Numbered from the stretch's first letter, positions 1 through 5,557 are shown. The stretch is DNA of 7,656 nucleotides from Candidatus Melainabacteria bacterium (GCA_016209785.1 JACQVM010000388.1:1-7656); one strand, 5' to 3'. Program-made: numbers and translations. The notes: generated by a model not told the origin, from the letters alone.

Positions 1-239
1 CACGTACACTGTTTGGTAGGTTCTTAGCCATAGGCATAACCAGTTCAATTTTGTTGCAAGCTCTAGTTAATATCATGGTTACTACAGGACTACTTCCTGT
101 CACTGGCATCACGCTTCCGTTTGTAAGTTATGGTGGCAGCTCACTTGTAATTACGTTGGCTATGGTTGGAATTCTTTTGTCTGTGTCAAGGGATAGGGGA
201 CAGCTAGAGGAAGCTGAGGGTGATGAGGAGGTGAGTTAA
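1..239 (+). CDS. ftsW: FtsW-like SEDS peptidoglycan polymerase, 3' end only
   Basis: This is the C-terminal 78 or so residues of a SEDS-family protein (FtsW/RodA/SpoVE). The frame is open from the left edge of the window, so the gene is cut by the window and not necessarily broken. The visible part contains the signature [20 protein letters not shown], which lies in the last loop and membrane helix of SEDS proteins, followed by one more hydrophobic helix and a short acidic cytoplasmic tail ending [10 protein letters not shown]. Family members polymerise glycan strands from lipid II in the cytoplasmic membrane; FtsW does so at the division septum. The choice of FtsW over RodA or SpoVE rests on murG starting only 8 nt downstream, the usual arrangement in division and cell-wall clusters. 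The motif alone does not separate the paralogues. The murG ribosome site lies inside the last codons of this gene, which suggests one transcript. Confidence 0.9.
   Translation, partial: RTLFGRFLAIGITSSILLQALVNIMVTTGLLPVTGITLPFVSYGGSSLVITLAMVGILLSVSRDRGQLEEAEGDEEVS
226..231 (+). promoter_or_regulatory. Shine-Dalgarno site for murG, unusually far from the start
   Basis: A perfect AGGAGG lies within the last codons of the upstream ftsW gene, 16 nt before the murG ATG. That spacing is longer than the usual 5-10 nt. An in-frame TAA directly precedes the ATG, so no earlier start is possible, and the glycine-rich motif begins at residue 9, so a later start would remove essential sequence. The site may also serve translational coupling with ftsW. 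Confidence 0.55.
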
Positions 240-247
240 GCAATTAA

Positions 248-1378
248 ATGCTACGGCACCGCATAGTTTTAAGCGGCGGTGGCACGGGTGGGCATGTATA
301 CCCGGCTCTGGCTGTAGCTGGTGAGCTAAAAGGTTGTCCTGATGTTGAGTCCATCCTTTATATGGGAGCCTCCGGGCACTTGGAGCAAAGACTTGCTTTA
401 GAGCAACACCTTGAGTTTGTTGGTCTAAAAGTCTCAGGGTTACCACGTAAGTTATCTGGAAACATCATTAAATGGCCTTTTGAACTCTGGGATGCTGTAA
501 GGCAAGCCAGGAAAGTGCTAAAGCTTTTTCGGCCGACAGCCATTCTTGGTACTGGTGGCTATGCGTCAGCAGCCCCTTTGGTTGCGGCAATGCTGTCGGG
601 TGTGCCATACGCCATCCATGAACCGGATGCTCATCCTGGACTGGTAAACCGGCTATTTGCCTCACGAGCACTTTTAGTTTCACTGGGGATGGAGGCAGCT
701 CTGGAAGTGTTGAAGCTATCGAAGGGGAAGATCGTTGTCAATGGAAACCCTGTGCGTGAGAGTTTGGTGCATCCTTTAAGTCGAGAAGGTGCATGTGCAG
801 TCTTAGGCTTAGACAGCCAATTGAAGACGGTGCTTGTGACAGGTGGGTCGCAAGGTTCTCAGGCAATCAATGATGCTTTAATTATGGCTTTGCCTGCCCT
901 GTTGGATGTTACTCCGCCTATTCAGGTAATTCACCAGGCAGGAGACAAAAACATTCTAGCGTTGAAGGAGCGCTTAGATCCGGCCGCTTTACAAAACCCA
1001 CGTTATGTTCTAAGGGCTTATTTTGAGGACTTGTCTTTGGCTTATTCAGCATCTGATTTGGCAGTATGCAGAGCTGGTGCTATGACTGTGTCCGAGCTGG
1101 CAGTTAGCGGAACACCAGCGCTGTTTGTCCCTTATCCTTATGCTTCTGCTGATCATCAAACATACAATGCCCGTTACATGGTTTTGCAGGGAGCAGCCCA
1201 GCTTATCTTGCAGTCTAGGCTTACAGCGGAGACACTAGTGGATGAGGTTTGTAAGTTGCTCAAAGATGAAGCGCGTCTGGGGCAAATGCGCCGGCGCATG
1301 CTGTTACTAGGTAAACCACAAGCGGCCAAGGACTTGGCTTGCCAGGTTATTGAACTTAGTGCTGCGTATCAAACTTAA
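248..1378 (+). CDS. murG: MurG, UDP-GlcNAc:lipid I N-acetylglucosaminyltransferase
   Basis: MurG transfers GlcNAc from UDP-GlcNAc to lipid I to make lipid II on the inner face of the cytoplasmic membrane, the last cytoplasmic step of peptidoglycan synthesis. The protein has 376 residues, slightly longer than the common 355-365, and appears complete. The first glycine loop SGGGTGGH is at residues 9-16, the second GTGGYAS at 101-107, and the third GGSQGSQAIND at 199-209. The acceptor-side stretch HEPDAHPGLVNR is at 124-135, where many MurG proteins read HEQNxxPGxxNR. The donor-binding region has CRAGAMTVSEL at 274-284 and PYPYASADHQTYNA at 295-308. The GT-B fold of two Rossmann domains is therefore intact. 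The ATG is fixed by an in-frame stop immediately upstream. The gene follows ftsW by 8 nt and is very probably co-transcribed with it. The identification is secure. Confidence 0.97.
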   Translation: MLRHRIVLSGGGTGGHVYPALAVAGELKGCPDVESILYMGASGHLEQRLALEQHLEFVGLKVSGLPRKLSGNIIKWPFELWDAVRQARKVLKLFRPTAILGTGGYASAAPLVAAMLSGVPYAIHEPDAHPGLVNRLFASRALLVSLGMEAALEVLKLSKGKIVVNGNPVRESLVHPLSREGACAVLGLDSQLKTVLVTGGSQGSQAINDALIMALPALLDVTPPIQVIHQAGDKNILALKERLDPAALQNPRYVLRAYFEDLSLAYSASDLAVCRAGAMTVSELAVSGTPALFVPYPYASADHQTYNARYMVLQGAAQLILQSRLTAETLVDEVCKLLKDEARLGQMRRRMLLLGKPQAAKDLACQVIELSAAYQT

Positions 1379-1500
1379 GTCCTCCGTCGCCGCTAACAGC
1401 GGCTCCTCCGGACGTAAACACGCTCGGCGAGAAGCGAAGCAGGCTTCTGCCTGCGGAGCGGATCTTGTTAAACCGGCTCACCGCAGTCGTTGCTATGGCT
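1379..1500. repeat. GC-rich structured block between convergent genes, possible repetitive element
   Basis: Immediately after the murG stop the base composition rises clearly above that of the neighbours, and the block contains stacked inverted repeats. Hairpin one pairs GCCGCT (1389-1394) with AGCGGC (1398-1403), with an outer GTCC/GGAC pairing (1379-1382 with 1410-1413). Hairpin two pairs GCAGGC (1439-1444) with GCCTGC (1449-1454) around a TTCT tetraloop, with an outer CGCTC/GAGCG pairing (1421-1425 with 1456-1460). Neither is followed by a T-tract, so these are not standard intrinsic terminators. The block lies between the 3' ends of murG and the minus-strand small gene, so it could still end transcription from both sides. 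A dispersed palindromic repeat (REP or MITE-like) or a small RNA is equally possible. Only one copy is visible in this window. Confidence 0.45.
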
Positions 1501-1506
1501 CGTTAC

Positions 1507-1698
1507 TTAACCTCCAGAGCCTTGCCCTTGTGCTGATGTCTTCCCTGGGTGCTTGATCTTATGTTCAATTTCTTGCACCAGTGCCTCCATTTGATGGATT
1601 AGTCGTGAAGATTCGTGATCTTCTCCTTGGAGCGTGACAACAATTTCCTTCAATGACTGGATTGTCCCACGTATGGAATCTTGATTGGGAAACGACAT
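1507..1698 (-). CDS. Small hypothetical helical protein (63 aa)
   Basis: I do not recognise this gene. Starting at the ATG at 1698 it encodes 63 residues beginning MSFPNQDSIRGTIQSLKEIV. Residues about 8-50 look like two amphipathic helices separated near a GEDHE turn, and the tail is Lys/Gly/Gln/Ser-rich and probably disordered. There is no signal peptide or membrane segment. The start was chosen because AGGA (plus-strand 1705-1708) lies 6 nt upstream of this ATG. The frame stays open back to 1824, but the ATG at 1806 has no ribosome site. The helical part faintly recalls small proteins of the DUF4404 type, which is too weak to assign. The gene is convergent with murG across the GC-rich block and divergent from the TPR gene. 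Confidence 0.5.
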   Translation of the reverse strand: MSFPNQDSIRGTIQSLKEIVVTLQGEDHESSRLIHQMEALVQEIEHKIKHPGKTSAQGQGSGG

Positions 1699-1790
1699 AT
1701 TATTTCCTGGGCGATGGTCAAGTGATAGCGCTTGGTGCGCTGGCGAAACGACAGCAAAAATACTTAAGAAGTTGCCATTAACTTGTGATG

Positions 1791-1799
1791 AGTGTAGCA
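1791..1799 (-). promoter_or_regulatory. Possible extended -10 promoter for the small minus-strand gene
   Basis: Read on the minus strand, this site is TGC followed by TACACT, which fits an extended -10 element about 95 nt upstream of the 63-residue gene. No good -35 hexamer lies 16-18 bp upstream. It is a weak call from motif alone. Confidence 0.2.
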
Positions 1800-1885
1800 C
1801 AGTCATAATGTCTGAACCCGGCAATGTTAGCTAAATCCAGGTGCTACAGAGTTGGAACCATTGAAATGTCCCTGTCAAGCGTCAG

Positions 1886-1920
1886 CAAGAATGTTCTTGA
1901 AAACTATTAATTGTTAACAA
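1886..1920. promoter_or_regulatory. Two palindromes upstream of the TPR gene, operator candidates
   Basis: CAAGAA (1886-1891) and TTCTTG (1894-1899) form a perfect inverted repeat with a 2-nt centre. TTGTTAACAA at 1911-1920 is a perfect 10-bp palindrome. Both sit in the 290-bp region between the divergent small gene and the TPR gene, where a regulator or promoter would be expected. AT-rich DNA gives such palindromes by chance, so function is inference. Confidence 0.25.
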
Positions 1921-1976
1921 GGTTTATTCCAGTTTGTTGCGGCTTCTTCTTAAAATCTAGGGATTCGATGCTGCTT

Positions 1977-1981
1977 GGAGG
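1977..1981 (+). promoter_or_regulatory. Ribosome binding site that sets the TPR gene start at GTG 1989
   Basis: GGAGG lies 7 nt upstream of the GTG at 1989, ideal spacing. The in-frame upstream candidates, TTG at 1911 and ATG at 1968, lack a comparable site. The GTG start also places the hydrophobic segment close to the N-terminus, as expected for a signal or anchor sequence. Confidence 0.6.
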
Positions 1982-1988
1982 ATGTACA

Positions 1989-2552
1989 GTGGACTCCACT
2001 GGAAGACATAGTTGGTTGCCAATCTTGATATGTGTAGGGTTAGGATGTGTTTTGGCCATTCCCAGTCTGGGCGGGAATTCTCAAGATGGCAAGCCTGTGT
2101 CGCAGGCAGCTATGAGAAAGGCTGAGGTGGTGTTTGAAAAAGGGCATAAAGCGCTTGACAGGAAGGACCACAGGGCTGCTGAAAGATGCTATAGACAGGC
2201 TGTAAGTCTGAATCCAAGTGAGGGACGCTATCATCGGCAATTGGGTCTTTTGCTTTTGCGTATGTCGCGTGGGCAGGAGGCTGAGCGGGAGGCATTAATT
2301 GCCACAAGCAGTGATCCTGAAGATTGGCGAAGTCTTCTTGTGTTGGCCAATATTTATCATTTGGAAGGACGAGACCGGGAAGAGGTCGCAACATGTAAAA
2401 GAGCGTTGGCGATTTTGCCAGAGGAAGAAAAAGAACTACACGGAAAGCTCCAGCAACATGTAGCGGATGCGGAGATTGCTATGCGACAGTCGGCTGAAAA
2501 AGAAAGGCACAAAAGGCAAATTGAGGAGCAACGGTTCAAGAATGCATATTGA
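1989..2552 (+). CDS. Exported or membrane-anchored TPR-repeat protein
   Basis: This 187-residue protein has a short N-terminal region with basic R6 and H7, then a hydrophobic stretch at about residues 9-27 (WLPILICVGLGCVLAIPSL). That stretch is either a signal peptide or a single membrane anchor. Residues about 45-145 form roughly three tetratricopeptide repeats. The first contains GHKALDRKDHRAAERCYRQA and ends at LNP, the second runs over the EGRYHRQLGLLLL segment, and the third over LLVLANIYHLEGRDREE to ILP. The last 40 residues are very charged (Lys/Glu/Gln/Arg) and probably one long helix. TPR domains bind other proteins or peptides, so this is likely a scaffold or assembly factor outside or at the membrane; no enzyme motif is visible. 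The GTG start was chosen for its ribosome site; an ATG at 1968 would add seven residues. It lies 18 nt before a membrane-protein gene, probably in the same transcript. Confidence 0.8.
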   Translation: MDSTGRHSWLPILICVGLGCVLAIPSLGGNSQDGKPVSQAAMRKAEVVFEKGHKALDRKDHRAAERCYRQAVSLNPSEGRYHRQLGLLLLRMSRGQEAEREALIATSSDPEDWRSLLVLANIYHLEGRDREEVATCKRALAILPEEEKELHGKLQQHVADAEIAMRQSAEKERHKRQIEEQRFKNAY

Positions 2553-2557
2553 GCTTA

Positions 2558-2570
2558 AAGAATAATTCTT
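2558..2570 (+). repeat. Palindrome abutting the start codon of the membrane-protein gene
   Basis: AAGAAT and ATTCTT form a 13-nt palindrome around a single central A, directly before the GTG at 2571 and filling most of the 18-nt gap after the TPR gene. It occupies the place where a ribosome site would be expected. Its half-sites resemble those of the CAAGAA/TTCTTG repeat at 1886-1899. Confidence 0.3.
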
Positions 2571-3011
2571 GTGGTGCACTTTCTGATTGTTGCTGTAGCA
2601 TTGTGTTTTGTATTGCTTGTGATACCGGTCCTCTGGTTTGGGTTTGTAGCTGCCAAATATCTCAGACAGAGACATCAAGAGCAGCTCAAGCGGTTGTTGG
2701 ATTATGAGAAGCGCCTCAAGGAAGTTGTCAGTGTCTTGCTGGCGCAGGCTGATGCCATTGATCAAGAGAGTAGGTTTTTGCGGCAGGCCCCGGATTGTAA
2801 ATGGTCTCAGCATTTAGAAGTTGCTTGCAACGATCTGGTACGTTTGGGGGACAAATTGGTGGTCATAGAGTCCTATGTTGAATTAGGCAATGTGGGTCTT
2901 ACGCGGAGCGAGCTTCTCAAGTCTGTACGAGATGCCATCAAGCTGTTGTCCGAGCTCAAAGAAATCAAAGAGAAAAGCAGAATACTTGGACAGAGCAATT
3001 CGGATAACTAA
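2571..3011 (+). CDS. Single-pass membrane protein with helical cytoplasmic domain, unknown function
   Basis: I do not recognise this 146-residue protein. Residues 4-28 form one strongly hydrophobic membrane helix (FLIVAVALCFVLLVIPVLWF and on). A basic segment KYLRQRHQEQLKRLL follows at 29-43, which by the positive-inside rule places the rest in the cytoplasm. Residues 36-72 and 110-138 are heptad-like and probably helical or coiled-coil. The middle part carries two cysteines (C76, C86). The overall plan, an N-terminal helix then a helical bundle, recalls LemA-like or DUF948-like proteins, but no signature of either is clear. An in-frame TAA at 2556 limits the start to GTG 2571 or GTG 2574; neither has a clear Shine-Dalgarno site, so translation may be coupled to the TPR gene ending 18 nt upstream. 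The two products may work together at the membrane. Confidence 0.7.
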   Translation: MVHFLIVAVALCFVLLVIPVLWFGFVAAKYLRQRHQEQLKRLLDYEKRLKEVVSVLLAQADAIDQESRFLRQAPDCKWSQHLEVACNDLVRLGDKLVVIESYVELGNVGLTRSELLKSVRDAIKLLSELKEIKEKSRILGQSNSDN

Positions 3012-3290
3012 AGGCCGGAGATGGTTGATCTGCGCGGCATGCCACTGTAAGCGGTGCATATTTTCGGATGTCCTGATAGCAGGCAAGGTTTAACAAAATT
3101 CTTTTGGCTATTTGCCACATAGTGCCACCAGAATTTGGTAGAAATAGTAATAGAAGTTCTTTGATGCAAACAAGTCTAGATCAGTCTGAAGGTTGCATGT
3201 TGTTTTTGTGTGCAGTCCGTTTAGGACTGTTTCTTGGCGTGATTGTATGAGATTTGTGTTGGCGTGAATTCATTAAAAGGAGAGTTGATT
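3012..3290. other. Intergenic leader region, about 280 nt without a gene
   Basis: No convincing coding frame is present on either strand. Near the acidic-repeat gene there is a hairpin at 3213-3229. The region is AT-rich between about 3090 and 3210 and should contain the promoter of the acidic-repeat gene, but I could not pick a clear -35/-10 pair. No intrinsic terminator is seen directly after the membrane-protein gene. Confidence 0.5.
3213..3233 (+). terminator. Short hairpin followed by T-rich tract, weak terminator or leader structure
   Basis: CAGTCC (3213-3218) and GGACTG (3224-3229) make a 6-bp stem around GTTTA and are followed by TTTC. The stem is short and the T-tract poor. It could end the upstream two-gene transcript about 200 nt after its last stop, or be a structure in the leader of the acidic protein whose start is 60 nt further on. 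Confidence 0.3.
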
Positions 3291-3602
3291 ATGACTGAGG
3301 AAGAAAAAGTACCAGAAGTAGAGGAGAAGGCAATCGAAGCAGTAGCTGAAGCAGGGGAGCCAGAGGAGAAGGCAATCGAGGCAGTAGCTGAAGCAGAGGA
3401 GCCAGAGGAGAAGGCAATCGAAGCAGTAGCTGAAGCAGAGGAGCCAGAGGAGAAGGCAATCGAAGCAGTAGCTGAAGCAGAGGAGCCAGTAGCAGAGAAA
3501 GAAGCTGAATCTGACACACAGCAAAGTGTTGCAGTGAGTGTTGAAGAAACTACAACAAATGAGCCTTCCACACAAGAGATGCCGGTTACAGAAGCAGCGT
3601 AA
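3291..3602 (+). CDS. Small, highly acidic Glu/Ala-rich tandem-repeat protein
   Basis: The 103-residue product is about one third glutamate (35 Glu by count) with only six lysines and no Arg, His, Cys, Leu or aromatic residue. Residues 11-66 are four copies of a 14-residue unit EEKAIEAVAEAEEP, the first having G in place of the second-last E. Each unit would suit a short alanine/glutamate helix closed by a Pro. The remainder (67-103) is Ser/Thr/Glu-rich and probably disordered. There is no signal peptide or membrane helix, so a cytoplasmic location is expected. The ATG at 3291 is fixed by AAAGGAG at 3276-3282, 8 nt upstream, a very good site that argues the gene is really translated. The function is unknown; such acidic proteins may act as binding partners for basic proteins, metal ions or nucleic-acid proteins, but nothing here shows which. 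It is transcribed alone, convergent with the symporter. Confidence 0.75.
   Translation: MTEEEKVPEVEEKAIEAVAEAGEPEEKAIEAVAEAEEPEEKAIEAVAEAEEPEEKAIEAVAEAEEPVAEKEAESDTQQSVAVSVEETTTNEPSTQEMPVTEAA
3321..3488 (+). repeat. Four 42-bp in-frame tandem repeats
   Basis: Units lie at 3321-3362, 3363-3404, 3405-3446 and 3447-3488. Units 3 and 4 are identical; unit 2 differs from them at one base (a silent GAA/GAG change) and unit 1 at one base (GGG for GAG, giving Gly). Near identity at silent positions points to recent duplication by slippage or unequal recombination. As 42 is a multiple of three, copy-number change keeps the frame. Confidence 0.97.
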
Positions 3603-3617
3603 GAATATAAAATGGGT

Positions 3618-3644
3618 GATTCAAACAAGCTTTTTGTTTGAATC
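3618..3644. repeat. Perfect 11-bp hairpin after the acidic-protein gene
   Basis: GATTCAAACAA (3618-3628) pairs with TTGTTTGAATC (3634-3644) around a 5-nt loop, 15 nt after the stop codon. No T-tract follows, so it is not a textbook intrinsic terminator. In this position it may still protect the 3' end or help stop transcription from either side. Confidence 0.55.
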
Positions 3645-3664
3645 TAGCGTAGTGGCAGCAATCT

Positions 3665-3706
3665 GAAGGACGCGCTTGATTGCAATTGCAGCATAGCGTG
3701 TCCTTC
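3665..3706. repeat. Second long hairpin in the convergent intergenic region
   Basis: GAAGGACGCGC (3665-3675) pairs with GCGTGTCCTTC (3696-3706), with 11 pairs of which one is G-U. The 20-nt loop itself contains the palindrome TGCAATTGCA (3681-3690), so a second small hairpin can form on top. No T-tract follows on either strand. It may belong with the IS605-like end just downstream or act as a bidirectional transcription barrier. Confidence 0.5.
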
Positions 3707-3723
3707 TTCATCCCTTGTAAGCA

Positions 3724-3753
3724 CCCCGCTCTTAAGGACGGGGAGGAGGTCAA
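3724..3753 (+). mobile_element. Solitary IS200/IS605-like right-end hairpin, possible remnant
   Basis: CCCCG (3724-3728) and CGGGG (3739-3743) form a stem around CTCTTAAGGA, whose inner bases can pair further to leave a TTAA loop. The sequence GAGGAGGTCAA follows and ends in TCAA at 3750-3753. From memory of the family, many IS200/IS605 elements end in a subterminal hairpin of this kind followed by a short G-rich segment and a TCAA cleavage tetranucleotide, and in TnpB elements the same hairpin ends the guide RNA scaffold. No tnpA or tnpB coding sequence and no matching left end are seen, so at most this is a remnant, a solo end or a non-autonomous derivative. Resemblance by chance cannot be excluded. 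Confidence 0.4.
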
Positions 3754-3792
3754 AGCAGGCTATGCCAACAGTATTTGGACTTAGACTGGACG

Positions 3793-3818
3793 AAAAAACT
3801 CAGCAGGTCTTATGCTAA
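3793..3818 (-). terminator. Intrinsic terminator overlapping the symporter stop codon
   Basis: On the minus strand TTAGCA (plus 3813-3818) pairs with TGCTGA (plus 3800-3805), six pairs with one G-U, around a 7-nt loop. After one G there is a run of six T (plus 3793-3798). The TAG stop codon of the symporter forms part of the first arm. The stem is modest, but the T-run and position are right. Confidence 0.55.
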
Positions 3819-5365
3819 TTTGAGCCAGGAGGTAACTCACTTAATTCTGGTGCTGCTAGCTTAAATGACTCTCGGCGTGGGAAAAGAAGGCAAAAGGCTG
3901 TGGTGACAACAATAATTCCTACTGAGGCAGCAACACTTAACCAGATGAGTCCTTGAATATTGCTGTAGACAAAAAGGGGCATTCCCAATAGGAAGGCAGT
4001 GAGTGTTCCCCAGAAAACTCCTTTGGAGTCAACTTTAGTCCAGTAGAGGCTTAGGATAGTCGGTACAGCAACACATGCAGCAACCATGTTGAATATCCAC
4101 CACAAATATTTCAGTTGGAAGCCTGGAATATAGAGGATGCAGAGCGATACTAAAAGCCCAGCTAATGTAATTGCACACATTGCCCATCTTCCTTGTCCGA
4201 CAATCTTTCTGTCCAATTTTTGCTGGATGAGGAGCTCTTCGGATGTAAGAGTCTGTTTGAGCCGGTGCTTTTCTTGTATTTTCTGCTCAGAGCAGTTTAG
4301 AGGCACGCAGTTGAGAGCATAGAGAGAGCTAGCGGCACACAATCCAGAATCAAGTGTTGAGCATAGACCACCTAAGAGCATGATGACTAAAGCTACTACT
4401 GCCCACTGGGGCAGGAAATGTGCAACCAGTGCAACGCCAATCATGGAAGGATCAGTGCCTGGTGGAACCGATACACCTAGAGATGGATTAGCGGCAAGGA
4501 AACCTAGTGTGGACAGGCAAAGAGGTACAATTCCAAATAGCATTCCAGCAACTATATATGCGCGGACAAGATGTTTTTCGTCAATGGTAAATGCTCGCTG
4601 CCAGTGTTGTTGATCTGCCAGTACACCAGAGATAAGGCCGATGGTTGTTACAATGCCAAAGTTAAAAGCAACCTCACCGTCAAACAAGCTGAGGTGATGG
4701 CCGGTGACCCCACCCAGTCCAGCTAGAATGCTTGCTGGTCCGCCAGCTGCTGCAATTGTCCAGGGGATGATCAAAGCACCACAGGCAATAATGAGCGCAT
4801 ATTGTATGAAGTCTGTAATGATGGAAGCACGCATGCCTGAAATTGCACCGTAAGTTAAGGTGGTAATGGCCAGTACTACCATAGTTGTTTCAGTTGAAAC
4901 ACCTGTCAGAAGAGAAAAGATGCTCCCGCCGGCATAGAGTTGAACGGTGATAGCCATTAATTGATACCAGAAGAAAGCAACCAGATACAATTTATGAGTC
5001 TTGTTATCGAAGCGATGACGAATCCACTCAGGCTGGCTGTAGCCAGTAGGCAGAAATTTCCTAATGCGGACAGCCAGTGGGGCCAAAATAATAAGACAGA
5101 TGATGTTAGGGAAGGCAAACCAGAAAATACCAGGTATGCCTTGCTGGTATGCTTGCTGAACACTGACAAAAAGTGCTGGCGCCCAAATCCAGGAGACCGA
5201 GATGGAGACAGCACCAAGCCACCAGGGGACTTTCCTTCCGGCTGCCATGAAGCCAGTTGTTGTATGCCAGAGATGCTCGCGAGAGGTGAGACTGGTTGCC
5301 AGGATCATGGCTACCGCGAACAACACAAGGAGCACATATGCGTCTTGGGGCTGCATGATGTGCAT
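3815..5365 (-). CDS. Sodium:solute symporter (SSS family), substrate unknown
   Basis: The 516-residue membrane protein has about 13 hydrophobic helices and the usual length for the family, which uses the inward Na+ (or H+) gradient to take up small solutes through a LeuT-type fold. Family marks are AAGRKVPWWLGAVSISVSW at 41-59 (first core helix), GMRASIITDFIQY at 177-189 with the D-x-x-Q pattern, DQQHWQRAF at 251-259, and STLDS at 336-340, matching the Ser/Thr pair that coordinates Na+ in related transporters. The DQxxWQRA motif resembles the urea/polyamine-type (DUR3-like) branch, but that is not enough to name the substrate. A charged cytoplasmic loop of about 35 residues lies at 356-392. 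The start at ATG 5365 is set by AGGAGA (plus 5375-5380) and by an in-frame stop just upstream. It is transcribed alone, divergent from gcvT, so an amino acid or related C1/N compound is a possible but unproven substrate. Confidence 0.92.
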   Translation of the reverse strand: MHIMQPQDAYVLLVLFAVAMILATSLTSREHLWHTTTGFMAAGRKVPWWLGAVSISVSWIWAPALFVSVQQAYQQGIPGIFWFAFPNIICLIILAPLAVRIRKFLPTGYSQPEWIRHRFDNKTHKLYLVAFFWYQLMAITVQLYAGGSIFSLLTGVSTETTMVVLAITTLTYGAISGMRASIITDFIQYALIIACGALIIPWTIAAAGGPASILAGLGGVTGHHLSLFDGEVAFNFGIVTTIGLISGVLADQQHWQRAFTIDEKHLVRAYIVAGMLFGIVPLCLSTLGFLAANPSLGVSVPPGTDPSMIGVALVAHFLPQWAVVALVIMLLGGLCSTLDSGLCAASSLYALNCVPLNCSEQKIQEKHRLKQTLTSEELLIQQKLDRKIVGQGRWAMCAITLAGLLVSLCILYIPGFQLKYLWWIFNMVAACVAVPTILSLYWTKVDSKGVFWGTLTAFLLGMPLFVYSNIQGLIWLSVAASVGIIVVTTAFCLLFPRRESFKLAAPELSELPPGSN

Positions 5366-5557
5366 TTAGGTAAATCTCCTGCTGAGCACTTGTAGATCGT
5401 CTTATGATATCGCTCTTTCCTATCCCAAGTCACCTTGTGTTCGCTAGACTGTAGTGTGCTCCAGGTGGAAGACTATGAGAAACGTCAAGGTGTTAGGATG
5501 ATGTTTCCACTGTTTCTAGCATACCGTTAAGCGGGCGTACGCAGAGGAGAGCTGGCT
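5366..5557. promoter_or_regulatory. Divergent promoter region of symporter and gcvT
   Basis: These 192 nt must carry the start signals for both divergent genes. CACCTTG (5431-5437) and CAAGGTG (5486-5492) form a 7-bp inverted repeat 48 nt apart, with CCAGGTGG (5461-5468) between them, a related but imperfect palindrome. I looked for a glycine riboswitch before gcvT and see none of its conserved core. The gcvT ribosome site AGAGGAGA is at 5543-5550, 7 nt before the ATG. Confidence 0.45.

Noticed and set aside
1350..1556. Plus-strand open frame across the end of murG and the GC-rich block
   Set aside because: It starts inside murG in another frame, has no ribosome site, and its Arg/Ala/Ser-rich composition is what GC-rich hairpin DNA gives.
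1699..1824. N-terminal extension of the small minus-strand protein
   Set aside because: The frame is open, but neither upstream start has a ribosome site while the ATG at 1698 does.
3321..3488. CRISPR array
   Set aside because: The repeats are directly adjacent without spacers and lie in a translated frame.
3273..3628. Three long minus-strand frames opposite the acidic repeats
   Set aside because: The 42-bp repeats contain no stops in several frames, so antisense frames are open by necessity. Their Ser/Ala or Leu/Pro/Cys repeat products have no ribosome site.
4961..5395. Plus-strand 144-codon frame opposite the symporter
   Set aside because: It lies wholly antisense to a clear membrane transporter and its product has no recognisable fold or ribosome site.
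5400..5557. Glycine riboswitch before gcvT
   Set aside because: Expected because gcv genes often have one, but none of the conserved core elements or tandem aptamer pattern is present.
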